A stretch of 64,000 nucleotides of DNA from Kluyvera sp047971185 (GCF_047971185.1 NZ_JBKDZH010000055.1:1-64000), one strand, 5' to 3'; positions 31,364 through 41,038 are shown, numbered from the stretch's first letter. Translations and numbers: made by a program. Notes: generated by a model not told the origin, from the sequence alone.

Positions 31364-32581
31364 GTGGTAGCGGATAGTCAGCCAGGCCATATCGATCAAA
31401 TCAAGCAGACCAACGCGGGGGCGGTATATCGTCTCATTGATCAGCTTGGCCCGGTTTCGCGTATTGACCTCTCCCGACTTGCGCAACTGGCGCCCGCCAG
31501 TATTACAAAAATTGTGCGTGAACTGCTGGAAGCGCACCTGGTACAGGAAACCGAAATTCAGGAAGCGGGCAGCCGTGGCCGCCCGGCGGTGGGGCTGATG
31601 GTGGAAACCGAAGCCTGGCACTATCTCGCGGTGCGCATTAGCCGCGGCGATATTCATCTGGCGCTGCGTGACCTGAGCAGCAAGCTGGTGGTGGAAGAGC
31701 AGCTTGAGCTGGCGCTGGAGGACGAAACGCCTTTCCTTAACCGCGTGCTGGCACATATCGATCAATTCTTTATTCGTCACCAGAAGCTGCTGGAGCGCTT
31801 AACGGCGATTGCCATTACGCTGCCGGGGATCATCGACACTGAAAATGGCATTATTCACCGTATGCCGTTCTATGACGTGAAAGATGTGCCGCTGGGCGAA
31901 ACGCTGGAAGCGCATACCGGCGTGCCGGTCTATATTCAGCACGACATCAGCGCCTGGACGATGGCTGAAGCGCTGTTTGGCGCATCGCGCGGCGCGCGTG
32001 ATGTTATTCAGGTAGTGATTGACCATAACGTGGGGGCCGGGGTGATTACCGATGGCCGCCTGCTGCATGCTGGCAGCAGCAGCCTGGTTGAGATTGGCCA
32101 CACTCAGGTTGACCCTTACGGTAAACGCTGTTACTGCGGCAACCACGGTTGTCTGGAGACGATTGCCAGCGTGGAGAGCGTGCTGGAGCTGACCCAGGTG
32201 CGTATGCAGCAGTCGATGAGCTCCATGCTGCACCAACAGCCGCTCACCGTGGACTGGCTGTGCCAGGCGGCGCTCCAGGGCGATCTGCTGGCAAAGGATA
32301 TTATCGGCAGCATCGGTACCAACGTCGGGCGCATTCTCGCCATCATGGTTAACCTGTTTAACCCACAAAAAATTCTTATTGGTTCTCCGTTCAACCAGGC
32401 TGCTGACATCCTCTTTCCGGCGATTAGCGACTGTATTCGCCAGCAGTCCTTGCCCGCTTACAGTAAACATACCGCCGTCGAGCAGACGCAGTTCTCCAAC
32501 CGGGGCACAATGGCGGGCGCTGCGCTGGTCAAAGATGCGCTGTATAACGGAACATTGCTGATCAGACTGTTACAGGGTTAA
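31364..32581 (+). CDS. mlc: global sugar repressor Mlc (ROK family)
   Basis: 405 residues from the GTG at 31364 (AAGGGAG upstream), which gives VVADSQPGHIDQIKQTNAGA, the E. coli Mlc start; the longer frame has no support. N-terminal helix-turn-helix (RIDLSRLAQLAPASITKIVR), ROK domain with the zinc site GHTQVDPYGKRCYCGNHGCL, and the C-terminal helix that binds EIICB-Glc. Mlc represses ptsG, ptsHI, malT and manXYZ until sequestered by PtsG. All zinc ligands are intact. Confidence 0.97.
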   Translation: MVADSQPGHIDQIKQTNAGAVYRLIDQLGPVSRIDLSRLAQLAPASITKIVRELLEAHLVQETEIQEAGSRGRPAVGLMVETEAWHYLAVRISRGDIHLALRDLSSKLVVEEQLELALEDETPFLNRVLAHIDQFFIRHQKLLERLTAIAITLPGIIDTENGIIHRMPFYDVKDVPLGETLEAHTGVPVYIQHDISAWTMAEALFGASRGARDVIQVVIDHNVGAGVITDGRLLHAGSSSLVEIGHTQVDPYGKRCYCGNHGCLETIASVESVLELTQVRMQQSMSSMLHQQPLTVDWLCQAALQGDLLAKDIIGSIGTNVGRILAIMVNLFNPQKILIGSPFNQAADILFPAISDCIRQQSLPAYSKHTAVEQTQFSNRGTMAGAALVKDALYNGTLLIRLLQG

Positions 32582-32712
32582 CATTTTTTTGCCGTTTTGC
32601 AAAAAATTGCGCTATCTCAATCCGACCTCCCGGCGCATCACGTAAACTTTCACCCTGTTGAATTATTCATTGTCTTGATATTCTATCGGCAAATTTGTGG
32701 GGCTAGTTAGTG

Positions 32713-33408
32713 ATGCTAAATCGTTTCTTTATTACTGGAACTGATACTTCTGTCGGCAAGACGGTGGTTTCTCGTGCGCTATTACAGGCGCTCGCCGCCA
32801 GCGGGAAACGTGTGGCAGGCTATAAGCCAGTGGCCAAGGGCAGTAAAGAGACCGCCGAGGGGCTGCGCAACAAAGACGCGCTGGTGCTGCAAAGCGTATC
32901 ATCGCTGGCGCTACCCTATGAGGCGATTAATCCTATCGCACTGAGCGAAGAAGAGAGCAGCGTTGCCCATAGCTGCCCGATTAACTACACGCTGCTGTCC
33001 GACGGCCTGGCGAATCTGAGCCGCCAGGTGGATAACGTGGTAGTCGAAGGTACGGGCGGCTGGCGTAGCCTGATGAACGATCTGCGCCCGCTTTCCGAGT
33101 GGGTGGTGCAGGAACAGCTGCCGGTGCTGATGGTGGTCGGGATCCAGGAAGGGTGCATTAACCATGCGCTGCTGACGGCTCAGGCCATCGCCAATGACGG
33201 CCTGCCGCTGATTGGCTGGGTTGCCAACCGTATCAACCCGGGGCTGGCGCACTATGCGGAAATCATCGACGTGCTGAGCAAAAAGCTGCCCGCGCCGCTG
33301 ATCGGCGAGCTGCCGTATCTGCCGCGCGCCGAACAGCGTGAGCTCAGCCAGTACGTTGATTTAGCGATGCTCCGTAACGTGCTGACGGTAGATCGAATTC
33401 TGGCGTAA
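32713..33408 (+). CDS. bioD2: dethiobiotin synthase paralogue YnfK (BioD2)
   Basis: 231 residues from the ATG at 32713; a GTG one codon earlier is an alternative. P-loop GTDTSVGKTVVSRALLQ at the start, then KPVAKGSKET and VVEGTGGWRSLMNDL, all diagnostic of BioD. It carboxylates 7,8-diaminopelargonate with CO2 and ATP to dethiobiotin. The main bioD is normally in the bio operon, so this is the second copy, as in E. coli. Its last 48 bases overlap the end of convergent clcB. Confidence 0.95.
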   Translation: MLNRFFITGTDTSVGKTVVSRALLQALAASGKRVAGYKPVAKGSKETAEGLRNKDALVLQSVSSLALPYEAINPIALSEEESSVAHSCPINYTLLSDGLANLSRQVDNVVVEGTGGWRSLMNDLRPLSEWVVQEQLPVLMVVGIQEGCINHALLTAQAIANDGLPLIGWVANRINPGLAHYAEIIDVLSKKLPAPLIGELPYLPRAEQRELSQYVDLAMLRNVLTVDRILA

Positions 33409-34620
33409 GGTGCGCGACAGCACCGAGGACAGCACACAAGCAATCAGCAAGCCGGGCAGTAGCGTGTATTGCCCGGTCATTTCACAAATCATCAGCGTCG
33501 ACATAATTGGCGCATGGGTGGTGGCCGCTAGCAGCGTGGCCATGCCGGTAATCCCCAGCAGAATCGCCAGGCTTTCGTGGCCCGGGAATCCCAGACTCCA
33601 CGTATCGGCAAACAGAATACCGACAGCCAGACCAATAAACAGCGTGGGGGTAAATACGCCGCCGGGCGCGCCTGAACCGCTGCTGGCGAGTATTGCGAGC
33701 AGCTTACAGAGGAAGATCCCGGTGATGATCGCCAGCGTCGGCGGGGCGAGCAGAAACCCTTGCACCACGCTGTAGCCATTGCCCCATACGTCCGGCGTTA
33801 ACAGCGACAGTAGCCCCACGATCAGCCCGCCAAGGGCGAGCTGCCACGGCGGTGAGAGCTTCAGCGCCAGGAAGCCGCGATGGCTGGTATCCATTAGCCA
33901 CATCAGCAGCGGGCCGCCGAGACCACACAGCAGGCCGGTGACGAGCATCAGCGCATAATCAACGGCGCTAAGGGTTGGCAAGGCCTCAACGTGGTAAAGC
34001 AGCTCCGCGCCGCCGTTCATCAACTGTGTAGCGAGCAGGGCCACCACCGCCGCAATGACCACTGGCCCGAGCGAGGCGAGCATCAGCGTGCCGAACAGGA
34101 TCTCGGCGATAAACAGGCTGCCCGCCAGCGGCGCATGATAGGCGCTGGCCATCCCCGCGGCGGCCCCGCAGGCAATCCACAGCTTCCACTCTTTTTGCGG
34201 CGTAAAACGTTGGGCGAAAAACGACGCCGCCAGCACCGCCAGCAATATCATCGCCCCTTCACGGCCAATGGCGCTGCCGCTGGCGACAACCAGCAGAGAG
34301 GCGGTTGATTTGATCAGGCTGGAGCTGATGTCGAATTTGCCTTCGTCGCTCTCCAGCGCTTCCATATAGTCCGTTGGCGCGTGGGGGCGCTGGCGCGTAT
34401 AGCGTTGCCAGCCCCATAACAGTGTACCAGCTGCCAGCCCGCCAAGGGCGGGGGTGATTAGCCGCCGCCACCAGGCCAGACCTTCAGCGGCGTTGACCAG
34501 GCTGCCGCTGTCGTTGCTTAAAAACAGCCACTCCAGCAGATACATTGCATGGCGGAATAGCGCCACCGCCAGCGCGGCAAGCACGCCAATGACGGTCGCG
34601 AGAAGCAGGCGACGGAACAT
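33361..34620 (-). CDS. clcB: CLC-family chloride transporter ClcB
   Basis: 419 residues from the ATG at 34620 (MFRRLLLATVIGVLAA), matching the E. coli length; an ATG twelve codons upstream is possible. CLC selectivity motifs: SGSAIGREGAMI, and GSGAPGGVFTPTLFIG. In E. coli ClcB acts with ClcA in extreme acid resistance. It lies at the end of the dms-type operon and overlaps bioD2 tail to tail. Confidence 0.93.
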   Translation of the reverse strand: MFRRLLLATVIGVLAALAVALFRHAMYLLEWLFLSNDSGSLVNAAEGLAWWRRLITPALGGLAAGTLLWGWQRYTRQRPHAPTDYMEALESDEGKFDISSSLIKSTASLLVVASGSAIGREGAMILLAVLAASFFAQRFTPQKEWKLWIACGAAAGMASAYHAPLAGSLFIAEILFGTLMLASLGPVVIAAVVALLATQLMNGGAELLYHVEALPTLSAVDYALMLVTGLLCGLGGPLLMWLMDTSHRGFLALKLSPPWQLALGGLIVGLLSLLTPDVWGNGYSVVQGFLLAPPTLAIITGIFLCKLLAILASSGSGAPGGVFTPTLFIGLAVGILFADTWSLGFPGHESLAILLGITGMATLLAATTHAPIMSTLMICEMTGQYTLLPGLLIACVLSSVLSRTLRQNSIYRQHVTEHR

Positions 34621-34670
34621 CGCCTTGATATCAGGGTAATGGTGTAGACGCTGCATAGAGTTTTAGAGGC

Positions 34671-35285
34671 TTAGCGATACAGTTTTTTATCGGCGACCGG
34701 GATCAACAGCTGCGACTGCCACTGCGCGAGAGTGTTCTGCGCTAATTCGCCCAGCGCCGTGAAGAACGGGTGATTGGCTTTGCTGACAAACTCGCTGAGG
34801 AAACGCGGCGCCCACGGCAGCAGATGCCAGGCAAGCAGCTGGTCGCAGGCTTCCTGACGGCCGTTTTCGACCAGCCATGCCGCCAGCATCAGCAGGGTGC
34901 CAAAGTGATCTTCCGGCTCGTTTTGTTCCACGTCGAACGCAATCTGGTTTTCCCGCATCCACTGGCGCAGCGCCAGCGTGGAGTCGCCAAACAGGACGTT
35001 TTCACGGTCTAACCAGACGGATCCCCATGGCGGAGATGGCAGCGCCGATGGGCCGATAAACAGCCGTTGCCAGGCCTCAGCCAGCGATTCGTCGCTGGGG
35101 GCGGCAAAAGCGGAGGACAGCGCATCGGCGTTTTCGACCGGATACGGCCACTGCGCGGCCCATTCACCGTCGCGAAACGCGGCGATCAGCGGTTCGGCAA
35201 GCGCACTATCCGGTGCGAAGTAAAACAGTGCCCCCAGTACGCGGGCAGAGAAAGCTAAGGCGTCGTTGTGCTGAACGTCATTCAT
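34671..35285 (-). CDS. dmsD: Tat proofreading chaperone DmsD
   Basis: 204 residues, equal to E. coli DmsD. The TorD/DmsD fold is shown by FIGPSALPSPPWGSVWLDRE, and EPEDHFGTLLMLAAWLVENG. It binds the twin-arginine signal of DMSO-reductase catalytic subunits and guides them to Tat export after cofactor loading. It is in the operon with those subunits. Confidence 0.95.
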   Translation of the reverse strand: MNDVQHNDALAFSARVLGALFYFAPDSALAEPLIAAFRDGEWAAQWPYPVENADALSSAFAAPSDESLAEAWQRLFIGPSALPSPPWGSVWLDRENVLFGDSTLALRQWMRENQIAFDVEQNEPEDHFGTLLMLAAWLVENGRQEACDQLLAWHLLPWAPRFLSEFVSKANHPFFTALGELAQNTLAQWQSQLLIPVADKKLYR

Positions 35286-35332
35286 TACTGCAATTCCTTA
35301 AAAGGGCGCGGGTACCATCCCGCGCCGAGAGA

Positions 35333-36190
35333 TTATCCGGCAATCGCCATACCCACGGTCATATGCAGGCCGTAGAACAGCCCGCGGCCGATCAGTTCCC
35401 CGGCGACCATCAGCACCAGGCCGATGGTCAGCCCGAATGCCGTTGACGGCACGCGGCGCAGCAGCGGGCAGATCCAGCAGCCTAACCCGGCAGCCAGCAG
35501 GACAAAACGCCAGACCTGCCACACGCCCCAGTCGGGCAGCAGCGCGTTGGCCTGCTGTACGGAGCTGTGAATGAAGCCCAGCTCGCTGGTCTGCATCACC
35601 ACCACCGCCAGGCTCGCCAGCAGCGCCAGCACGCTTAAGGCAGCAAAGAATTTACCGTTAAACGGCACCTTCGCCAGCTTCAGCAGCAGGGCGGCAAACA
35701 GCGGGCCGGTGAGCACCACGGTCAGGAAGAACGAGGCGGTCGTATAACCATTATACCAGGTTGGTACCGTATCTATCTGATAAACACGCGTCATGGCCCA
35801 GACAAACACCAGACCCAGCACCATGCTGACGACCAGCCAGATGCGCCCGAGCGCCTGCGGCATTTTGCCGAGCGCCGACAGCAGCCACCAGAACCCGCCG
35901 ACGGCGAAGAAAATTGAGCCGCTGGCGATTTCATTGCTCAGCGCGGAAGCGCCGACGCGGTTCAGCGAGTTAAACGCCCGCAGGGGGGAGCCGAGATGCA
36001 GTACCGAAGCGAAAAAAGCAATCCCCATGATAACCCACAGGAAAAACATACTCCGCACAATGCGGCGCTGGTCGGCCGCTTCGTGACGTGCCGCCAGCCA
36101 GCCCATGCCGCTGATGATTATCGCTCCCGCCACGCATTGCCCCAGTACCGTAAACAGCACTAGCGGCCATTCATGCCATCCGTTGCCCAT
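35333..36190 (-). CDS. ynfH: DMSO-reductase-type membrane anchor YnfH
   Basis: 285 residues from the ATG at 36190 (E. coli 284); a longer frame reads back into ynfG and is not used. Eight hydrophobic segments and conserved MHLGSPLRAFNSLNR-like text (LHLGSPLRAFNSLNRVGASA). It anchors the catalytic and FeS subunits and oxidises menaquinol. ATG follows the ynfG stop by one base with GGAGG upstream. Confidence 0.93.
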   Translation of the reverse strand: MGNGWHEWPLVLFTVLGQCVAGAIIISGMGWLAARHEAADQRRIVRSMFFLWVIMGIAFFASVLHLGSPLRAFNSLNRVGASALSNEIASGSIFFAVGGFWWLLSALGKMPQALGRIWLVVSMVLGLVFVWAMTRVYQIDTVPTWYNGYTTASFFLTVVLTGPLFAALLLKLAKVPFNGKFFAALSVLALLASLAVVVMQTSELGFIHSSVQQANALLPDWGVWQVWRFVLLAAGLGCWICPLLRRVPSTAFGLTIGLVLMVAGELIGRGLFYGLHMTVGMAIAG

Positions 36191-36191
36191 C

Positions 36192-36809
36192 TCACACCTC
36201 CTTCGGGTTGGCCAGGTAGCCAGTGGTATCGCCGCACGGACGTGCATTGGCGTTAGGTTTAATCACGATGCTTGGCTTGGTGAAGTGCGCCGACGGCAGC
36301 GGCGCGACGGCCGCCAGCGTGCCGTGCTTCTGGCGCAGCTCTTCAATCGGGCCAAAGTCCAGCGCGCGCAGCGGACAGGACTCGACGCAGATCGGTTTTT
36401 TACCGTCAGCCACGCGTTCATGGCAGCCGTCGCACTTGGTCATGTGGCCTTTGGCGGCGTTGTACTGCGGCGCACCGTACGGGCAGGCCATGTGGCAGTA
36501 ACGGCAGCCGATGCAGACGTCTTCGTTCACCACCACAAAACCGTCTTCCCGTTTGTGCATCGCGCCGCTCGGGCACACTTTGGTACAGGCCGGGTCTTCG
36601 CAGTGGTTACAGGCGATGGAGAGATAGTAGGCGAAGACGTTCTGGTTCCAGACACCGTTGTCCTCCTGCCAGTCGCCGCCCGCGTATTCGTAAATACGGC
36701 GGAAGCTGACATCCGGAGTTAAGTCTTTGTAATCTTTACACGCCAGCTCGCAGGTTTTGCAACCGGTGCAGCGGGCGGAGTCGATGAAAAATCCGTATTG
36801 CGTGCTCAT
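36192..36809 (-). CDS. ynfG: four-cluster ferredoxin subunit YnfG (DmsB-like)
   Basis: 205 residues, same as E. coli. Four Cys clusters are present: CTGCKTCELACKD, CNHCEDPACTKVCPSG, CIGCRYCHMACPYGA and CDGCHERVADGKKPICVESC, for four [4Fe-4S]. It passes electrons from YnfH to the molybdoenzyme. It stands between the catalytic and anchor genes. Confidence 0.96.
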   Translation of the reverse strand: MSTQYGFFIDSARCTGCKTCELACKDYKDLTPDVSFRRIYEYAGGDWQEDNGVWNQNVFAYYLSIACNHCEDPACTKVCPSGAMHKREDGFVVVNEDVCIGCRYCHMACPYGAPQYNAAKGHMTKCDGCHERVADGKKPICVESCPLRALDFGPIEELRQKHGTLAAVAPLPSAHFTKPSIVIKPNANARPCGDTTGYLANPKEV

Positions 36810-36819
36810 TGACTAATCC

Positions 36820-39255
36820 TTATACCTTCGCGATCTCAACCAGGTTGGTGTGCTGCGGGTTGCCTTTCGCCAGCGGTGAAGGGCGGTGAGTGGTCAGCGT
36901 GTTGATGCAGGAACCATGATCGATACGGTCGCCGTCCATCTGGGCGTCGTGCCAGGCCCCCTGGCCCATGGCCGTTACGCCCGGCATGATGCGCGGCGTA
37001 ACTTTGGCTGGAATGCGCACCTCTCCGCGCCCGTTGAATACCCGCACCATATCACCGTTCTGGATACCGCGTTGCTGGGCATCGATCGGGTTGAGCCACA
37101 CTTCCTGTCGACAGGCGGCCTTCAGCACGTCGACGTTGCCGTAGCTGGAGTGGGTTCGGGCTTTGAAGTGGAAGCCGAACAGCTGCAGCGGGAATTTTTC
37201 GCGCATGGGGTCATCCCAGCCTTCGAAAGTAGAGGCATACACCGGCAGCGGGCTGATGGTTTCATCTTTCTCAAGCTGCCATTTGGCTGCGATATCGGCC
37301 AGCCGGCTGGAGTAGATTTCAATTTTCCCTGACGGCGTTTTGAGCGGATTCGCTGCGGGGTCGTTGCGGAAATCACGGTAGGCGACGAAATGACCGTTGG
37401 GGTCTTTTCGCTTGTAGATCCCCATTTTTTTGAGATCGTCATAGCCCGGCAGCGCCGGGTCTTTAGCGCGCATTTTGGCGTACAGATACTGGAGCCACTG
37501 CTCCTGAGTGCGCCCTTCGGTAAACTTCTGGTGAACGTCATCGCCGAGACGTTTAGCCACTTCGCTGAGGATCCAGTAAATGGGTTTCCGTTCGAATTTC
37601 GGTGCGGTCACGGGCTGGATAAAGATCAGGTAGCCCATATTCCCGGCGTAGTCGTTCGGAATAATGTCTTCCTGTTCAACCGTCATCAGATCCGGCAGCA
37701 GGATGTCGGCATATTTGGCCGAGGCGGTCATAAAGTTTTCAATCACCACGATCATTTCGCACTTGCTGTCGTCCTGCAAAATTTCGTGGGTTTTGTTGAT
37801 GTCTGAGTGCTGGTTGATGATGGTGTTACCGGCATAGTTCCAGAAGAACTTGATCGGCACGTCCAGCTTTTCTTTAACGCGCACGCCGTCGCGGGTGGCG
37901 GTCATCTCTGTGCCGTGATCGATAGCGTCGGTCCAGGTGAAGCAGGAGATGGCGGTTTTCACCGGGTTTTCCAGCACCGGGAAACGCTCGATGGTAATGG
38001 TGTAGGTTGATTCACGGGCGCCGCTGTTACCGCCGTTAATGCCGACGTTGCCGGTGAGAATCGGCAGCATGGCAATCGCGCGCGCGGTAAGCTCGCCGTT
38101 GGCCTGGCGCTGCGGGCCCCAGCCCTGGCAAATGTAGGCCGGTTTGGTGCTGCCGATTTCACGCGCCAGCTTAATAATGCGATCGGCCGGAATACCGGTA
38201 ATGCGCGAGGCCCACTGCGGCGTTTTCGCCACGCCATCATCGCCGTGGCCTTGAATATAGGCTTTGTAATGCCCATTCGCCGGCGCGCCTTCCGGCAGCG
38301 TTTTTTCGTCGTAGCCGACGCAGTACTTATCGAGGAACGGCTGATCGACCAGGTTTTCGTCAATCAACACCCAGGCAATACCGGCAACCAGCGCCGCGTC
38401 GGTACCGGGACGAATGGGGATCCACTCATCTTCACGCCCGGCGGCGGTATCGGTATAGCGCGGATCGATAACGATCATGCGCGCTTTCGAGCGTTCGCGC
38501 GCCTGCTCCAGATAGTAGGTAATGCCGCCGCCGCTCATGCGCGTTTCCGCCGGGTTGTTACCAAACATCACCACCAGTTTGCTGTTTTCGATATCGGAGG
38601 TGCTGTTGCCATCGTTGGTACCGTAGGTATAGGGCATCGCGCAGGCGATCTGGGCGGTGCTGTAGGTGCCGTACTGGTTGAGCGAACCGCCGTAGCAGTT
38701 CATCAGGCGCATGACGGCCGAGCCGGATGGGGAGGAGCGGGTGATATTGCCGCCAACGATGCCGGAAGAGTAGTTGATGTAAACGGCTTCGTTACCGTAA
38801 TCCTTCACCACGCGTTTTAGGTTATCGGCGATGGTATCCAGCGCTTCCTGCCAGCTGATACGCTCGAACTTCCCTTCGCCGCGTTTGCCCACCCGCTTCA
38901 TGGGATAATTCAGGCGGTCAGGGTGGTTGATACGACGGCGGATAGAGCGGCCGCGCAGGCAGGCGCGCACCTGGTGATCGCCGTAAACGTCGTGGCCGGT
39001 GTTATCGGTTTCAACCCAGTACACTTCGTCATCTTTAACGTGCAGGCGCAGCGCGCAGCGGCTGCCGCAGTTCACGGAGCACGCGCCCCAGACGACCTTA
39101 TCTTCCGGCTGGCCAGCCTGCTGTACGGCAGCGGCGGTGGCGCGCAGGGAGAAAGGCAGCGACAGGCCGCCCGCGGCAAGCGCCAGAGAGCCAATCGCCG
39201 ACGATTTAATAAGGGTGCGCCGACTTAGCCCCCCTGACTTTTCCTGATTAGACAT
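36820..39255 (-). CDS. ynfF: molybdopterin DMSO/selenate-reductase-type catalytic subunit (YnfE/YnfF)
   Basis: 811 residues (YnfE 808, YnfF 807). Twin-arginine signal SRRTLIKSSAIGSLALAAGG, a [4Fe-4S] site CSVNCGSRCALRLHV, Mo-bis-MGD domains with YSSGIVGGNITRSSPSGSAV, and a C-terminal cap domain. Of the two E. coli paralogues only one is here, so the call between E and F is not certain. It reduces S- or N-oxides or selenate in the periplasm under anaerobiosis. Confidence 0.93.
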   Translation of the reverse strand: MSNQEKSGGLSRRTLIKSSAIGSLALAAGGLSLPFSLRATAAAVQQAGQPEDKVVWGACSVNCGSRCALRLHVKDDEVYWVETDNTGHDVYGDHQVRACLRGRSIRRRINHPDRLNYPMKRVGKRGEGKFERISWQEALDTIADNLKRVVKDYGNEAVYINYSSGIVGGNITRSSPSGSAVMRLMNCYGGSLNQYGTYSTAQIACAMPYTYGTNDGNSTSDIENSKLVVMFGNNPAETRMSGGGITYYLEQARERSKARMIVIDPRYTDTAAGREDEWIPIRPGTDAALVAGIAWVLIDENLVDQPFLDKYCVGYDEKTLPEGAPANGHYKAYIQGHGDDGVAKTPQWASRITGIPADRIIKLAREIGSTKPAYICQGWGPQRQANGELTARAIAMLPILTGNVGINGGNSGARESTYTITIERFPVLENPVKTAISCFTWTDAIDHGTEMTATRDGVRVKEKLDVPIKFFWNYAGNTIINQHSDINKTHEILQDDSKCEMIVVIENFMTASAKYADILLPDLMTVEQEDIIPNDYAGNMGYLIFIQPVTAPKFERKPIYWILSEVAKRLGDDVHQKFTEGRTQEQWLQYLYAKMRAKDPALPGYDDLKKMGIYKRKDPNGHFVAYRDFRNDPAANPLKTPSGKIEIYSSRLADIAAKWQLEKDETISPLPVYASTFEGWDDPMREKFPLQLFGFHFKARTHSSYGNVDVLKAACRQEVWLNPIDAQQRGIQNGDMVRVFNGRGEVRIPAKVTPRIMPGVTAMGQGAWHDAQMDGDRIDHGSCINTLTTHRPSPLAKGNPQHTNLVEIAKV

Positions 39256-39345
39256 CGCTCACTCCATTATTATTTGATGATTTCGCGCTGAAATTAAGAA
39301 CAGGCTAATGGAGTGGTATATTACCTTCTTAGTGGTATACAAGTA

Positions 39346-39359
39346 TTAATCGGCGTCAA
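39346..39359 (-). promoter_or_regulatory. candidate FNR site upstream of the ynf operon
   Basis: TTGACGCCGATTAA on the minus strand differs from TTGATNNNNATCAA at two bases. Downstream, the minus strand holds two direct copies of TATACCACT (39312-39320 and 39331-39339, 19 bases apart) that resemble NarL heptamers. ynfE in E. coli is FNR-activated and nitrate-repressed. The 39256-39521 gap holds no other gene. Confidence 0.5.
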
Positions 39360-39521
39360 TTGTAAGAGATCCAGACCCGGAGATTTTGCGGGCGGTATTT
39401 GCCAGCTCAGAGCGGGCTGTGCATAATTGTTTTACAACAAAAAAACAGCTTATTTACGGCTGCCGGGCGTTATCGGTAGTCGCGAATATTTGGCCTCACC
39501 CTACGCTTATGGAAGAACCCT

Positions 39522-39923
39522 ATGCAGGATATTGCCACGCAGGTTATCCCGATGCCCGAAATTGAGACGGTCACGGTTCCTCATAAAGGGGTAAATTTTT
39601 TACGCCCCGAAATTTTGCTCGATTTTATTAGCGTGACCGATCGGCCGGTGCTCGCGGTCACGCCGCTGGCCGTGCTTTATTCTACGGTGGGGGTGCTACA
39701 GGCGACAGAATTGCGCAAGATCCCGGTGCTGGTTTCGGGGCGAGTGGTGTATCCCATTACGTCGCAGTCTCTGCCTTGCCTGCATTCAAAGCTGACGATC
39801 AATACCTCGACGCAAAAGCTGCGCTTTCAGGGCGACCTGGATGCCTTATCGGACGATCGGTCGCTCAAGGACGGCGTGCTGATTGGCGTGGCGCTGGAGT
39901 TTATCGTCGAGCAAACGTCTTGA
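39522..39923 (+). CDS. unrecognised conserved-looking protein
   Basis: 133 residues, MQDIATQVIPMPEIETVTVP. No signal peptide, no membrane segment, no Cys pair, mixed strands and helices (VLAVTPLAVLYSTVGVLQAT, LHSKLTINTSTQKLRFQGDL). It is absent from this place in E. coli. It is divergent from ynfE/F and may be controlled by the same anaerobic region. Codon use looks like its neighbours. I do not recognise the family. Confidence 0.65.
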   Translation: MQDIATQVIPMPEIETVTVPHKGVNFLRPEILLDFISVTDRPVLAVTPLAVLYSTVGVLQATELRKIPVLVSGRVVYPITSQSLPCLHSKLTINTSTQKLRFQGDLDALSDDRSLKDGVLIGVALEFIVEQTS

Positions 39924-39956
39924 GTGAAGCCGCCTCCCGCAGGAGGGGGTAGATCA

Positions 39957-40211
39957 TTACTGAGCGCTGTCGGTGCGGGTGTAGAGAATTTTAAAGGTGT
40001 CGTTGGCGCAGTGGCCTACCACCTGGGCACCGGGTTGGTCAGCCTGATCGTTAGGGACGACATCAAGGGTAAAGGCGCTTTCCGCGACGCCGTTCTGCAT
40101 AATTTTCTGCTGAATGTCGCTGCGAACGCGTTCACAGGAATCCGGTATGGCCGCCAGCGCGGGCATGGCGCCCGCAAGCAGGAGTGCCAGTAACCAGCGT
40201 GAAGTTCTCAT
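39957..40211 (-). CDS. ynfD: periplasmic DUF1161 protein YnfD
   Basis: 84 residues (E. coli 101, with a longer tail). Signal peptide MRTSRWLLALLLAGAMPALA, then the DUF1161 core with SCERVRSDIQQKIMQNGV and VVGHCANDTFKILYTRT; two cysteines conserved. Function unknown. In E. coli ynfD is on the opposite strand relative to ynfE; here it is convergent with the unrecognised gene. Confidence 0.87.
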   Translation of the reverse strand: MRTSRWLLALLLAGAMPALAAIPDSCERVRSDIQQKIMQNGVAESAFTLDVVPNDQADQPGAQVVGHCANDTFKILYTRTDSAQ

Positions 40212-40314
40212 GTTCGGCTCCTTTTCGTTTGAGACGTAAAAAGTATAGCAGTGTTAGTGTAAATAATTGTATTTCCTAATATGATTGAGAAAACTCCCGA
40301 AACAGGATGACGGT

Positions 40315-41025
40315 GTGAAGAAATTGATTTTACTGGCGTCAGTGATGACTCTGCTTAGCGGCTGCGATAACAATGATTCCCCGGCGGCGTTCACGCCGGA
40401 GATGGCCAGCTTCTCCAACGAGTTCGATTTTGATCCGCTGCGTGGCCCGGTAAAGGACTTCAGTCAGACATTGCTCAATGAGAAGGGCGAAGTAGCGAAA
40501 CGCGTGAGCGCACAGGTTTCGCCGGAAGGCTGCTTTGATATGCTGGAATTTCACAATATCGAAGAAGATACCGGCGCGCTGCTGGTGCTTAACGCCAACT
40601 ACTATCTTGACGGCGTAACGCACGAGAAACGCGTGCGGTTGCAGGGTAAATGCCAGCTGGCCGAGTTTCCTTCGGCCGGTGTGTCCTGGGAAACGGACGA
40701 TAATGGCTTTGTGGTGAAGGCGCTGGGTAAAGAGAGCGAAGTGGAGTATCGCTATGATGCAGAGGGCTATCCGCTGGGCAAAACGTCGACGGTGAAGGAT
40801 AAGACGCTATCTATCATCTCAACGCCGTCGCAGGACGTGCGCAAGAAGCTGGATTACACCTCAGTGAGCCTGCTGGATAAGCAGCCGATGGGTAACGTGA
40901 CGCAGAGCTGCGATTACGACAGCTACGATAACCCGGTTAGCTGCGATTTGACGGTCGTGGACGAGAGCGTGAAGCCAGCTACCACCCAACGCTACACGAT
41001 TAAAAACACGATTGAATACTACTAA
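40315..41025 (+). CDS. ynfC: lipoprotein YnfC (UPF0257)
   Basis: 236 residues from a GTG at 40315 (AGGA eight bases upstream), equal to E. coli YnfC. Lipobox LLSGC at residues about 14-18, then SFSNEFDFDPLRGPVKDF and GVSWETDDNGFVVKA, near-identical to E. coli. It is a membrane lipoprotein of unknown function; the residue after Cys is Asp, which favours the inner membrane. Confidence 0.93.
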   Translation: MKKLILLASVMTLLSGCDNNDSPAAFTPEMASFSNEFDFDPLRGPVKDFSQTLLNEKGEVAKRVSAQVSPEGCFDMLEFHNIEEDTGALLVLNANYYLDGVTHEKRVRLQGKCQLAEFPSAGVSWETDDNGFVVKALGKESEVEYRYDAEGYPLGKTSTVKDKTLSIISTPSQDVRKKLDYTSVSLLDKQPMGNVTQSCDYDSYDNPVSCDLTVVDESVKPATTQRYTIKNTIEYY

Positions 41026-41038
41026 ACGTTGATGCAGA

